Of a stretch of DNA of 64,000 bases, positions 1-8,681 are shown piece after piece. Position numbers and translations under genes: made by a program. Positions within the stretch are counted from its first letter, which is position 1; each line of letters begins with the position of its first letter. The notes beneath the pieces were generated by a model. It was not told the origin of the DNA, ran no database searches, and worked only from the letters and a program-made list of their open reading frames with translations. Origin of the DNA: VRUE01 sp035605695 (lineage in GTDB: Bacteria > Actinomycetota > Thermoleophilia > Solirubrobacterales > 70-9); the NCBI GenBank assembly GCA_035605695.1, contig DATNGZ010000004.1:35093-99092 (forward strand), read 5' to 3'.

Positions 1-733
1 ACTCGGTCCGCACCTCGAGGAAGCGCCGCTCGGCTCCTTCGCCGACGACCGCGACGCAGCCGTCGGGCCGCGTGATCGCGGCCTCGCCGGCGCCGAGGCG
101 GATCAGCTCGGTCAGCCCCTGCACGAGGTCGCTGCGATCGGCGAACTCCTGGCCGACCAGCTCCTCGGCCTCGCGCTCGTTCGGGGTGACGACCGAGGGC
201 CCGGCGCGCAGGCCGGCGCGCATCGCATCGCCCTCGACGTCGAGCACGACCGGCACGCGGCGCTCGCCCAGATCCTTGACCATGCGGGCGTAGAGATCGT
301 CGCCGGCGCCGGGCGGAAGACTGCCAGCGAGCACGCAGAGCTCAGCGCCGTCGGCGAGGTAGCCGAGCCTGTCGACGAAGCGCTCGACCTCCTCCGGGCT
401 GACCGCCGGCCCGCGCTCGGCGATCTCGGTCTGCTCACCCGAGGTCGGGTCGATCACGGCGAGGTTGATCCGCGTCTCGGCGGCGATCTGGGTGAAGTCG
501 GTAAGCACCGCCTCTTCGCGCAGTTGCTCGAGCAGGCGGCCGCCAGTGGGGCCGCCTGCGAAGCCGGTGGCGATCACCGGGCGGCCGAGCAGCTTCAACG
601 CCCGCGCGACATTGATCCCCTTGCCTCCGGACACGGTCCGGCTCTCGACCGCACGATGGCGATGGCCGAGACGGAAGTTGGGGACCGCGACGGTGCGATC
701 GATCGCGGCGTTGAGAGTGACGGTGAGGATCAT
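1..733 (-). CDS. PfkB-family sugar kinase (1-phosphofructokinase-like), 3' end cut by window
   Basis: The open frame runs from ATG at 733 to the window edge with 244 visible codons. It begins MILTVTLNAAIDRT, has GGKGINVARAL at about residues 36-46 and AGSLPPG near the middle, all typical of the FruK/LacC branch of PfkB kinases that phosphorylate hexose phosphates with ATP. The C-terminal catalytic GAGD region would lie beyond the edge and is not visible. The ATG overlaps the stop of the upstream carboxypeptidase gene as ATGA, so the two are probably translationally coupled. Substrate is not determinable; 1-phosphofructokinase is the best guess. Confidence 0.85.
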   Translation of the reverse strand, partial: MILTVTLNAAIDRTVAVPNFRLGHRHRAVESRTVSGGKGINVARALKLLGRPVIATGFAGGPTGGRLLEQLREEAVLTDFTQIAAETRINLAVIDPTSGEQTEIAERGPAVSPEEVERFVDRLGYLADGAELCVLAGSLPPGAGDDLYARMVKDLGERRVPVVLDVEGDAMRAGLRAGPSVVTPNEREAEELVGQEFADRSDLVQGLTELIRLGAGEAAITRPDGCVAVVGEGAERRFLEVRTE

Positions 734-1917
734 CGTGAGAAGCGCCTCAGCAGAATCGCTCCAATCAGTATCACGCAAACAGCGATCGCGACGGGAATCC
801 AGTCGGAATCGAGGAAGCTCCGCACCCGGTCGACGAGGCTGGCCTCGGGCAAAGCGCGGGCGGCGCGCAACGGCACCTCGGCGCTGCGCAGGCCGTCGAC
901 GAAGACGGTCGCCGTGCCCAGCGGGGCGCCGCGGCGGATCGGCCCCTCGACCTCCCGCGGCGCCCGCACCGCGACGCTCAGGCGCTGGTCGGGGCGGATG
1001 CCGACGGCGACGCTGCGGGCTGCACGCAGCGGCAGCTCGCCACCGGCGTAGCGGATCGAGGGCTCTGCGAGCGCGGCTCCGGCCCGGATCGGCAATCGCC
1101 GCCTGTACTGGGCAAAGCCGTAGTCGAGCAGGTCGATGTTGTCGTTGAAGCGGGCTTCGTCGGTGGGGGCGCCGATCGCCACCGAGATCAGTTCCACCCC
1201 CTTGCGCCGACCGGAGCCGACGAGGACGTAGAGGGCGCCGAAGGTATGGCCGGTCTTGACCCCGGTCACCCAGGGCGCCATCCGCAGCAGCTCGTTGATC
1301 GTCGTGATCCGCCGCTGCGGCGTGACGCTGCGCAGGACGGCGCTGCGCGCTGCGGCGATCCGGGCGAAGGCGGGGATCCGCAGCAGGTGCTGGGTCAGGG
1401 TGGCGAGGTCACGAGCGCTGGAGTAGTTGCCGCGCTGATCGAGACCGATCGGGTTGGCGTAATGGGTGTCCGCCAGCCCCAGGGCCGCCGCGTAGCGATT
1501 CATCTGGGCGACGAAGCGCGCCTCCGAGCCGGCCGAGGCGCGCGCCAGGTCGTAGGCGGCGTCGTTGCCGCTGCGCAGAATCAGACCGTAGAGCAGATCG
1601 CGCACGCTGATCCGCTGCCCGGGCCGCAGGCCGAGCAGCGACTCACCGTATTCGGCCTGGTAGGGCGCGGCGCGGACAAAGCGGTCGAGCGGCAGCTCGT
1701 GCAGGACGACGTAGGCCGTCATCAGCTTGGTCGTGCTGGCGATCGGCAGGTGCTCTTGGCCGGCGTGGGAGACGAGCACCGCGCCGCTGCGGGCGTCGAT
1801 CAGTGCCCAGGAGCGTGCTTCGATCGGCGGGCCCTTGGCCGGCGCGCCCGACGGCATGGCGGCCGCGAGGACCAGCAGCGCCGCCGCCAGGACCGCGCCC
1901 CGAAGGCGCAAGCTCAC
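730..1917 (-). CDS. D-alanyl-D-alanine carboxypeptidase (peptidase S11, PBP5-type)
   Basis: 395 aa from a GTG that overlaps the LysM gene stop as GTGA. It has an N-terminal signal peptide (hydrophobic residues about 8-21), the three penicillin-binding motifs in order (SxxK at 61-64, SGN at 116-118, KTG at 221-223) and a C-terminal membrane segment followed by RRFSR. This is the layout of DacA/DacF enzymes, which trim the terminal D-Ala from peptidoglycan stem peptides on the outer face of the membrane. Length and domain order are normal for the family. The adjacent LysM protein fits a wall-related operon. Confidence 0.93.
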   Translation of the reverse strand: MSLRLRGAVLAAALLVLAAAMPSGAPAKGPPIEARSWALIDARSGAVLVSHAGQEHLPIASTTKLMTAYVVLHELPLDRFVRAAPYQAEYGESLLGLRPGQRISVRDLLYGLILRSGNDAAYDLARASAGSEARFVAQMNRYAAALGLADTHYANPIGLDQRGNYSSARDLATLTQHLLRIPAFARIAAARSAVLRSVTPQRRITTINELLRMAPWVTGVKTGHTFGALYVLVGSGRRKGVELISVAIGAPTDEARFNDNIDLLDYGFAQYRRRLPIRAGAALAEPSIRYAGGELPLRAARSVAVGIRPDQRLSVAVRAPREVEGPIRRGAPLGTATVFVDGLRSAEVPLRAARALPEASLVDRVRSFLDSDWIPVAIAVCVILIGAILLRRFSR

Positions 1918-2240
1918 CGCAACTTCAGCTGCTCGCCCGCGATCAGGATCTGCGGATCGACTTCGGGATTGAGCCTTTCGATCCGCGCCACGCTCACCCC
2001 GTTGTGATGCGCGATCGAGATCAGGGTGTCGCCGCTCTTGACTTCGTAGGTCGCCGGGATCTTTTCGCGCGCTTGCTTCCTTGCCTGACGGGCGGCCTTG
2101 CCGTGGTGGCCCTGTCCGCCAGAGTCGTCCGAGCTGCCACCGCCGAGAGCGCCGCCGATGATCACGATCGCGACGACCAGGGCGACCACGAGGGTGGTCA
2201 CCGCAAAGACGCGGGCGGCAGCTGATGAGCGCTTGTTCAT
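1914..2240 (-). CDS. membrane-anchored LysM domain protein
   Basis: 108 aa. An N-terminal transmembrane segment (about residues 13-36, rich in V, A, I and G) is followed by a short charged linker and one C-terminal LysM domain beginning YEVKSGDTL and ending LIAGEQLKLR. LysM modules bind N-acetylglucosamine polymers, so this is probably a peptidoglycan-bound envelope protein. It is the first gene of a coupled run with the carboxypeptidase (GTGA) and the sugar kinase (ATGA). No catalytic domain is present. Confidence 0.85.
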   Translation of the reverse strand: MNKRSSAAARVFAVTTLVVALVVAIVIIGGALGGGSSDDSGGQGHHGKAARQARKQAREKIPATYEVKSGDTLISIAHHNGVSVARIERLNPEVDPQILIAGEQLKLR

Positions 2241-2297
2241 AGGACGTGGCGGGCGATCGGATGGGCGCCGAGGATCGTATATACGGTCAGCGGCGTT

Positions 2298-3185
2298 TCA
2301 CGCGGTCGAAATGTCCCAAACCGCGGCGCGCAGGCTCTCCGCCGCCGCGACCGGGTCGTCGGCCGCGGCGATGCCCCGCGAGACAGCGACCAGTGCCGAG
2401 GCAGGCCCCGGAGAAAAGGCAGCCCCCAGCATCTCCGGCCGGCCGCCCTGGGCGCCGACGCCGGGGATGAGGAAGATCGAGCGCGGCATCAGCGAGCGCA
2501 ACCGGCCGATGTGCTCAGGCTCGGTGGCGCCGACCACCGCGCCCATGCCGCTCAGGCCAGCCTCGCCCAGCAGGCGCTCCGAGAGGCCGTCGACCAAGGC
2601 CGCGAGACGCTCGTGCAGAGGCAGCTCGGGGCTCGGTTGATCCTGGATATCGGCCGCGCCGGGATTGCTGGTCCGGACCAAGGCGAAGACCCCGGCACCG
2701 GCAGCGTGTGCCGCCGCGACCAGCGGCTCGAGGGCGTCGGTGCCGAGCAGGGGATTGGCGGTGAAGGCGTCGGCGCCGAGCCCTGCAACCGGGCCCCACG
2801 GCGTCGGCGTCTCACCGACGAGCGCCTGCGCGTAGGCAGCCGCCGTAACCGGCACGTCGCCCCGCTTACCGTCGGCGACGACCAGCAGGCCGGCCTCTTG
2901 AGCCGCCGCGCAGACCTCGGTAAGCGCCGCCCAACCGGGCGCTCCCAACCGCTCAAAGCAGGCGAGCTGAGGCTTGACCGCCACGCAGGCAGGTCCGGCG
3001 CGCTCGATCAGCGAGCGACAGTGGGCGACCACCGCCCCGGCCGCGTGTTCGGCGACCGAGGCTGGGGGAACGTCCGTCCCGCCCCCGGTGAGCTTCGACG
3101 GATCGGGGTCGAGACCGAGGCAGACCTGACTGCGGCGCTCTTCGACGAGCGCCGCCAGCCGATCTGCGAAAGGGGCCTGGCTCAG
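2298..3185 (-). CDS. pyrF: orotidine 5'-phosphate decarboxylase, probable CTG start
   Basis: Catalyses OMP to UMP, the last step of pyrimidine synthesis. The active-site stretch ADGKRGDV (D-x-K-x-x-D) and AFTANPLLGTDALEPL mark the type-2 PyrF subfamily. The first ordinary start (GTG at 3032) would delete the conserved first strand, which reads VCLGLDPDPSKL and is open upstream in frame. Between that strand and the nearest upstream in-frame stop there is no ATG, GTG or TTG. The best start is CTG at 3185-3183, overlapping the hup stop as CTGA, with AAGG seven bases upstream. From CTG the protein is 295 aa, a normal length. Confidence 0.88.
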   Translation of the reverse strand: MSQAPFADRLAALVEERRSQVCLGLDPDPSKLTGGGTDVPPASVAEHAAGAVVAHCRSLIERAGPACVAVKPQLACFERLGAPGWAALTEVCAAAQEAGLLVVADGKRGDVPVTAAAYAQALVGETPTPWGPVAGLGADAFTANPLLGTDALEPLVAAAHAAGAGVFALVRTSNPGAADIQDQPSPELPLHERLAALVDGLSERLLGEAGLSGMGAVVGATEPEHIGRLRSLMPRSIFLIPGVGAQGGRPEMLGAAFSPGPASALVAVSRGIAAADDPVAAAESLRAAVWDISTA

Positions 3186-3460
3186 CCTTTGACCTTGGTC
3201 TTCAGCGCCGAACCGGCGGAGAAGCGCGGCACCTTGCCGCCCGGGATCGTGATCCGCTCACCGGTACGGGGGTTGACGCCCTGGCGCGGACCGCGCTCGG
3301 CGACGTGGAATTTGCCGAAGCCGGTAAAGCTGACTTCACCACCGCCGCTCAGCGTGTCGGTGATCGCGTCGAGCACAGCGTCAACAGCGTCGCTGGCCGC
3401 TTTCTTGCTGCCCAGCCTGTCGTCGCCTGCAAGTTGGTCCAGAAATTCAGCCTTTGTCAC
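3182..3460 (-). CDS. hup: HU-family nucleoid DNA-binding protein
   Basis: 92 aa, GTG start preceded by GGAGGAG. It starts MTKAEFLDQL and contains FTGFGKFHV and the DNA-contact arm RGPRQGVNPRTGERITIPGG followed by PRFSAGSALK, a complete HU/IHF fold of standard length. HU bends and compacts DNA in the nucleoid. Its stop overlaps the putative CTG start of pyrF, giving an unusual HU-pyrF coupling. Confidence 0.95.
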   Translation of the reverse strand: MTKAEFLDQLAGDDRLGSKKAASDAVDAVLDAITDTLSGGGEVSFTGFGKFHVAERGPRQGVNPRTGERITIPGGKVPRFSAGSALKTKVKG

Positions 3461-3537
3461 GTCGAAGCTCCTCCGTCAGGGGTGGTTGAAATCGGGCGCA
3501 ATCTAACAGCGCTCACGGCCGTAAAGCCGCATGAGAC

Positions 3538-4881
3538 TCAGGATCCCGCGACCGTCATCGCCTCGATCAGCAGCGAGGGCGTGCTGACCGAGCCACCGAA
3601 GGGCACCCAACGCGCGTCCGCTCCGGCCGCACGCACCGCCATCAGCATCGAGACCAGGTCACTGGCGATCGTGAACTCGCGCAGCGGCTCGGCCAGCTCG
3701 CCGCCGCGGACCGCGCGCCCGGAAGCGCCGACCGAGAAGTCTCCCGAGACGGGGTTGACGCCCGAGTGCAGGCCGGCGACGTCGGTGACAAAGACACCCT
3801 CTCCAGCTTCACCCAGCAACTCCTCGAAGCCGAGCGTGCCCACAGCGACGACCAGGTTGGAGGAGGAGACCGAGGGCTGCGAGCGGTAGCCGCCGCGCCC
3901 CGCGTTGCCGGTGGTGGCGGCGTCGCCGCGGCGGGCCGTATAGGTGTCGAAGAGGTAGGTCCGCAGCCTGCCGCCCTCGATCAGGGCGGTGCGGCGACGG
4001 GGAACGCCCTCGCCGTCGAAGGGCGAGGAGGCCGACCCCTCGGGGTCCAGCCCGTCGTCGTGGAGGACCAGCGCCTCGCCGGCGACCTCGGCGCCGAGCC
4101 GATCGGCGAACGGCGAGCGCCCGCGCTGCACCGCGCCGGCGCTGAGCCCACCGCCGATCAGGCCGATGAAGCTGGCGGCGACGGTCGGGTCGAGGATCAC
4201 CGGGCAGGAGCGCGACTCGGGCTTGCGGGCGCCGATCATCGCCGTCGCCCGCTCGGCGCCTTCACGGCCAATCGCCACCGGGTCGATCGCCTCCGGCCCG
4301 CGGCCGAGGTCGAAGCCAAGGCCAGTCTCGCGGCCGTCATCGCCCTCGGCCAGCACCTGCACGTAGCCGTAGCAGCTGGAGCGCTCGAACTCGCCCTCAA
4401 TCCCGGTCGAGGAGACGATCGCGACCCGCTCGGTGGAGTCCGCGTAGACGGCCTGCTCAACCGCGGCGACTCGCCGGTCGGCGTCGAGCGCCGCCCGCTC
4501 GATCGCCAGGGTCAGGGCGGCGATTCGGTCCGCCGGCCATTCCGAGATCGAGGGATCGCTGAGTTGCAGGTCGGCGGCGCTGCCACCGGCGTCCGCCGGG
4601 CCGGCGAACTCATCCTCGTCGGCGACCCGCGCCGCCTCGGCCGCGCGGGCGGAGATCGCGGCGATGCCCGCCTCGGAGAGGTCGGTGCCGAAGGCGTAGC
4701 CGACCTGGTGCCCGATCCAGGCGCGGACGCCGATCCCGCGTTGGGTCGCCGCGGTCAGGCTCTCGATCTCACCGCCGTGGGCGCGGATCTCGCGTCCCGC
4801 GTCCTCCGATGCGTAGGCCTCGGCGTCCGTGGCGCCCGCGGCGAGGGCTCGCTCGACCGCCTGCCGCGCCGGCTCGATCAA
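3538..4881 (-). CDS. tldE: TldE/PmbA family subunit of TldD-TldE protease
   Basis: 447 aa from TTG at 4881, which overlaps the tldD stop as TTGA; the frame is open further upstream but that extension is arginine-rich shadow sequence inside tldD. Contains TAATQRGIGVRAW and the late GNAGRGGYRSQPSVSSSNL and GVFVTDVAGLHSGVNPVSGDF-type blocks of PmbA/TldE. In known systems TldE is the non-catalytic partner of TldD and the heterodimer cuts unfolded peptides. No HExxxH motif is seen, as expected for TldE. Confidence 0.9.
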   Translation of the reverse strand: MIEPARQAVERALAAGATDAEAYASEDAGREIRAHGGEIESLTAATQRGIGVRAWIGHQVGYAFGTDLSEAGIAAISARAAEAARVADEDEFAGPADAGGSAADLQLSDPSISEWPADRIAALTLAIERAALDADRRVAAVEQAVYADSTERVAIVSSTGIEGEFERSSCYGYVQVLAEGDDGRETGLGFDLGRGPEAIDPVAIGREGAERATAMIGARKPESRSCPVILDPTVAASFIGLIGGGLSAGAVQRGRSPFADRLGAEVAGEALVLHDDGLDPEGSASSPFDGEGVPRRRTALIEGGRLRTYLFDTYTARRGDAATTGNAGRGGYRSQPSVSSSNLVVAVGTLGFEELLGEAGEGVFVTDVAGLHSGVNPVSGDFSVGASGRAVRGGELAEPLREFTIASDLVSMLMAVRAAGADARWVPFGGSVSTPSLLIEAMTVAGS

Positions 4882-6263
4882 ACCTCGGTCCCCCCCACCG
4901 TCATCGCCCCGATCCGGACGTGTCCTTGGCCGGTGCCGACCGGCACCCGCTGGCCCGCCTTGCCGCAAACGCCGGTCTTCATCTCGAAGTCGTTGCCGAC
5001 CGCGTCGATCGCCATCAGCGCCTGCAAGCAGTTGCCGATCAGGGTCGCGCCACGACAGGGGCGGGTGACTTTGCCGGACTCGATCAGGTAACCCTCGGAG
5101 ACGCCGAAGACGAAGTCGCCGGTCGCCGGGTCGACCTGGCCGCCGGCGAAAGACTTGGCGTAGAAGCCGCGCCCGACCGCGGCGATCATCGCCTCCGGCT
5201 CGATCTCACCGGGAGCGATGTAGGTGTTGGTCATCCGCGGCACCGGCAGGTGGCGGAAGCTCTCGCGGCGGCCGTTGCCGGTCGAGGCGACGCTGTCGCG
5301 GCGGGCGCTCAGCCCGTCGTAGAGGAAGGCGGCGAGGCGGCCCTCCTCGATCACCATCGTCTTCTGCGTCGGCGCGCCCTCGTCGTCGATCGCGTCGCTG
5401 CCCCACTCGTTCGGCATGCGGCCATCGTCGTAGGCGGTGAGCAGCGGCTGGGCGACCTGCTCGCCGAGCTTGCCGACGTAGACGCTGGCGCCCTTCTGGA
5501 TGTGGTCGGCCTCGAGCCCGTGGCCGGTCATCTCGTGGAAGAGGACGCCGCCGAAGCCGCCGCCGACGACGACCGGCATCGAGCCGGCCGGGGCCGGGCC
5601 GGCATCGAGCAGGATCAGCGCCTTGCGGGCCGCCTCGGCGGCGATCTCGCCGGGGTCGTTATCGAAGAGCTCGAAGCCGCGGTGCCCGCCGAGGGTCTCA
5701 GCGCCGGTCTCGACCGAGTCGCCGCGGCGGGCGACCGCCTGGGCGCCGATCCGCGTCCGGGTGCGGTCGTCGCTGGAGATCAGGCCCTCGGAGTTGGCGA
5801 CGGTCACCTCGCGACGGACCTCGGCGTAAGAGGACATGAACTGGGCGATCTCGGCACCGGCGCCGCGGCCGCGCTCGTCTAGCTCACGCAGCAGGGCGGC
5901 CTTGCGCTCGGCCGGCACCGCGGCCGGCCGTTGCTCGATCTGATGTGGGGTGCTGGCGACGGCCTGCAAGGGGCGCGGCTCGGCGCGCCCAGAGCGCAGC
6001 GCCGCTGCCGCCTCGTCGGCCGCCCGCTCGATATCGGCCGGCTCGAGCCCATCCACGTGGGAGAAGTAGGTCGTGCCGCCGCTGAGCACCCGCACCCCGG
6101 CGCCCTCGGCGGCGCCCGACTGCACCGCTTCGACCCGCGACTCGTCGATCGCCATCGTCAATCCGGCGTTGCGTTCGGCGAAGACCTCGGCGAACTCGCC
6201 GCCGTTGGCGAGCGCCCGCGCCAGCACGCGCTCGGCCACTCCCGGCTCGATCACGCCGCTCAC
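4878..6263 (-). CDS. tldD: TldD family metalloprotease
   Basis: 461 aa, GTG start overlapping the upstream gene stop as GTGA. The zinc motif HEMTGH lies at residues 243-248 in FHEMTGHGLEADHIQKG, and the C-terminal half has FAGGQVDPATGDFVFGVSEG typical of TldD. TldD carries the zinc site of the TldD-TldE heterodimer that degrades flexible peptides. It is followed by tldE with a TTGA overlap, the expected pair. Confidence 0.93.
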   Translation of the reverse strand: MSGVIEPGVAERVLARALANGGEFAEVFAERNAGLTMAIDESRVEAVQSGAAEGAGVRVLSGGTTYFSHVDGLEPADIERAADEAAAALRSGRAEPRPLQAVASTPHQIEQRPAAVPAERKAALLRELDERGRGAGAEIAQFMSSYAEVRREVTVANSEGLISSDDRTRTRIGAQAVARRGDSVETGAETLGGHRGFELFDNDPGEIAAEAARKALILLDAGPAPAGSMPVVVGGGFGGVLFHEMTGHGLEADHIQKGASVYVGKLGEQVAQPLLTAYDDGRMPNEWGSDAIDDEGAPTQKTMVIEEGRLAAFLYDGLSARRDSVASTGNGRRESFRHLPVPRMTNTYIAPGEIEPEAMIAAVGRGFYAKSFAGGQVDPATGDFVFGVSEGYLIESGKVTRPCRGATLIGNCLQALMAIDAVGNDFEMKTGVCGKAGQRVPVGTGQGHVRIGAMTVGGTEV

Positions 6264-6484
6264 GGCTTCGGCCGCTTCCCGGCGACCTCGATCAGGCGAC
6301 CGGCGGCGACGAACAGCTCGCCGCCAATGAGTGAATCTCCGGCGTGGTCGCCCGCACGTCCCTCGGGGTAGTAGAGCCGGGCGAAGGGCTGGCGCGAGAC
6401 CCGGCGGCGGCGCATGTAGGCGGCCGCCTCGTCGGCGTAGCCGGAGACGCGGTCGAGCAGCACCCGGTGCGGCTTAGGCGGCAT
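6260..6484 (-). CDS. small conserved-looking protein upstream of tldD
   Basis: 74 aa from ATG at 6484 (MPPKPHRVLLDRV). The start overlaps the end of the roadblock-like gene by 11 bases and its stop overlaps tldD as GTGA, so it is embedded in a coupled operon. The sequence is basic in the middle (YMRRRRVSRQPFARLYYP) and has no recognisable domain or membrane segment. Function unknown. Confidence 0.6.
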   Translation of the reverse strand: MPPKPHRVLLDRVSGYADEAAAYMRRRRVSRQPFARLYYPEGRAGDHAGDSLIGGELFVAAGRLIEVAGKRPKP

Positions 6485-6878
6485 CAAGCCCCTGTCCATC
6501 GCCGCCCGCGGCAAGGTCGCGCAGGACCGAACGCATGTCGAAGAACATCAGCGAGGCGAGGGCGAAGCGCTCGCTTACGACCACGGCGACGAGGCCGGCG
6601 TGGCGCAGGGCGAAGACCTCACCCTGCTCGGTGGCGATGTGGATCTGCTCAACCGGCTCCTCGCCCGCGCGGTCGGCAACCTCGAACAGCGCCGCCGCAT
6701 CTTCACACCAGCGATTCGGCGATTCGCTGGCCGCCAGCACCGCCCCATCGGAGCCGAGGATCGCGCCGCCGCGCAGGTCGGGGGACATCTCGGTCAAGTA
6801 GGCCAGCGCCGACGCGGCAGCACCGGCAGCCGGGGCCTGATCCACACCGTTCGTCTCGACGTCGGGCATCTCGGCCAA
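6474..6878 (-). CDS. roadblock/LC7-like protein
   Basis: 134 aa. The central part (GAILGSDGAVLAAS, then alternating strands ending in VVVSERFALASLMFFDMRSVL) fits the small alpha-beta roadblock/LC7 fold, often linked to small GTPases or polarity modules. No GTPase gene is adjacent, so the partner is unknown. First gene of the run leading to tldD-tldE. The family assignment is by pattern only. Confidence 0.55.
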   Translation of the reverse strand: MAEMPDVETNGVDQAPAAGAAASALAYLTEMSPDLRGGAILGSDGAVLAASESPNRWCEDAAALFEVADRAGEEPVEQIHIATEQGEVFALRHAGLVAVVVSERFALASLMFFDMRSVLRDLAAGGDGQGLDAA

Positions 6879-6889
6879 AATAGCGACCC

Positions 6890-7039
6890 GTGACCCTGGC
6901 CCGAGCCTCCTGGATCATCGTCGTCTCGATCTGCGCGATCGCCGTAATCCTCTTTGCGATCAGTGGCTACACCGGGTATTCGATTACCGTGGGTGCCGTT
7001 GGGCTTGCGGCGGCGGTGAACCTTTTGCCGAGTCCTTAG
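6890..7039 (+). CDS. small two-helix membrane protein
   Basis: 49 aa from GTG at 6890, divergent from the roadblock-like gene with 11 bases between starts. Two hydrophobic stretches (about residues 8-24 and 29-46) separated by GYTGYS predict a small hairpin membrane protein. No Shine-Dalgarno is visible, so it may be leaderless. Function unknown. Confidence 0.5.
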   Translation: MTLARASWIIVVSICAIAVILFAISGYTGYSITVGAVGLAAAVNLLPSP

Positions 7040-7069
7040 CTCGATCGAGGGGGGCGAATCGGCGTGACC

Positions 7070-7106
7070 TGGCGCCTTAGTGGGAATATGTCCGACCCGC
7101 GCGCCA
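7070..7106. repeat. degenerate copy of a 37-bp intergenic palindrome
   Basis: Aligns without gaps to the perfect palindrome at 57057-57093 at roughly 30 of 37 positions, sharing TGGCGCCTTAGT, AATATGT and the closing GCGCCA. The right half has lost much of the symmetry. It overlaps the start region of the decayed gene at 7088. Confidence 0.6.
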
Positions 7107-7773
7107 CTCCTGACCTAGCCATCGCCAGAATCGCCGCCCGTCAGCTTGGCCTCGTCTCCATCGGGCAGATCCATGCGGCTGGGCTCGACAAGGACCAGGT
7201 GCTATATCGGGTGCGAACAGCGCGGCTGCACCGTATCCACCGGGGCGTCTTCGCAGTCGGCCATGCTTATCTCTCAAGGAGGGGAGATGGAGGGCGGCGA
7301 CTATGGCCGGTGGTGATGCCGCCGTTCTCAGCCACAGAAGCGCTGCCTCGCTTTGGGGGTTGCTGCCAAATCGTGAGGGGTCCGACATCGAGATCTCCGT
7401 CCCTGGAGACGGGGGAAGACGAAGACGCTCCGGCATTCGCCTTCATCGCTGTCCTCCCTACGGGCGGAGCACGTAACCCGCCGCCAAGGTATTCCGGTCA
7501 CGACCCCATCGCGCACCATCAGCGATCTTCGCGGCGCAGTTTCACCTCGGGAGCTACGCCGCGCTGAACGACAAGCGGATGTGCTCGGACTGCCCCTGGG
7601 CTCAAGCGCTAGCGCCGACGGACCACTCTCGCGACCTCCGGCTCCAGACCCTCGGGTACAGCGTCATCCGGCTCACATACCGCCAGGTGATGGATTGCCC
7701 TGAGGAGGTGGCCGCAGGACTGAGGAAAGCATTGTCGGTGGAGGTGAGCGCTGACCCTCGCGCTGCCCGTTAG
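7088..7773 (+). pseudogene. decayed AbiEi-antitoxin-like/DUF559 endonuclease-like gene
   Basis: Begins ATG (MSDPRATPDLAIARIAARQLG) and reads well through LHRIHRGVFAVGHAYLSRRG. It then needs a frame change near 7280 to continue as VLSHRSAASLWGLLPNREG and RSGIRLHRCP, and another to read DHSRDLRLQTLGYSVIRLTYRQV to the stop at 7773. Intact relatives have an N-terminal winged helix and a C-terminal DUF559/Vsr-like nuclease domain. Here the nuclease core is also missing between about 7540 and 7620. A broken remnant. Confidence 0.75.
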
Positions 7774-8681
7774 CCGGCGCGGAAGGGACCTGAGCGAGCC
7801 CGCTCGGGGTCACGCAGTGACGTCTCCGGCTCGACGTGGATCAGCACCTCGGCCCGGGTGATGTCGGCCTCGATCGAGTCGCGCATCGCGTGGGCTAGCT
7901 CGTGGGCTCGCTCGAGGCTGGTGCCGGAGCGGTACTGGACGTGGAGATCGATGTAGCGGCGGGCGCCGGCGCGGCGGGCCCGCAGCTTGTGGTAGCCGGC
8001 CACCTCGGGCGTGCGGGCTGCTGCGATCGCGGACTCGATCCGGTCCATCTCCTCGTCGGGCAAGGCTTCGTCAACGAGCACGCCGGAGGAGCGCCTGATG
8101 ATCCTCACCCCGGCGATGACGATCGCCGCGGCAACGGCGAGCGCCGTGATCGAGTCGAAGGCGGCGTTGCCGGTGACCTTGACCAGGACGAGCCCGACGA
8201 CGACGCCGGCCGAGGTCAGCGCGTCGGTGCGCAAGTGGGCCGCGTCGCCCTCCAGGGCGGGTGAGTCGTGTGCTTTGGCCTGGCGCGAGAGGACAGTTGA
8301 GACGACCAGGTTCGCCACCACCGAGAAGCCCATCACCGCGATCCCGACCCCGAGCGTTTCCACATGGGCGCCAACAACGAGGCGGTGGGTCGCCTCATAG
8401 ATGATGATCGCCGCTCCGAGCAGGATCAGCAGGCCCTCGATCGTCGCCGCCAGGCTCTCGACCTTCTCGTGGCCGTAGGGATGGTCGGCGTCGGCGGGCT
8501 CGTCGGCCTTGCGCACGGAGACGAAGGCGACGACCGAGGCGACGAGGTCGATCAGCGAGTGGATCGCCTCGGTGAGGATCGCGATCGAGCCGGTGATCGC
8601 ACCGGCGGCGAGCTTGATCGCGATCAACAGCGCGTTGGAGGCGATCGAGAGCCCCGCGGCGCCGCTCTTGGTGTGGATCAT
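7770..8681 (-). CDS. cation diffusion facilitator (CDF) metal efflux transporter
   Basis: 303 aa with about six membrane helices and a cytosolic C-terminal domain. The metal-site motifs are visible: TEAIHSLIDLVAS in helix 2, ADHPYGHEKVESLAA between helices 2 and 3, and HLRTDALTSAGVVVG in helix 5. CDF proteins exchange Zn2+, Fe2+ or Mn2+ for protons; the metal here is not predictable. The start overlaps the rdgB stop as ATGA. Confidence 0.92.
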   Translation of the reverse strand: MIHTKSGAAGLSIASNALLIAIKLAAGAITGSIAILTEAIHSLIDLVASVVAFVSVRKADEPADADHPYGHEKVESLAATIEGLLILLGAAIIIYEATHRLVVGAHVETLGVGIAVMGFSVVANLVVSTVLSRQAKAHDSPALEGDAAHLRTDALTSAGVVVGLVLVKVTGNAAFDSITALAVAAAIVIAGVRIIRRSSGVLVDEALPDEEMDRIESAIAAARTPEVAGYHKLRARRAGARRYIDLHVQYRSGTSLERAHELAHAMRDSIEADITRAEVLIHVEPETSLRDPERARSGPFRAG

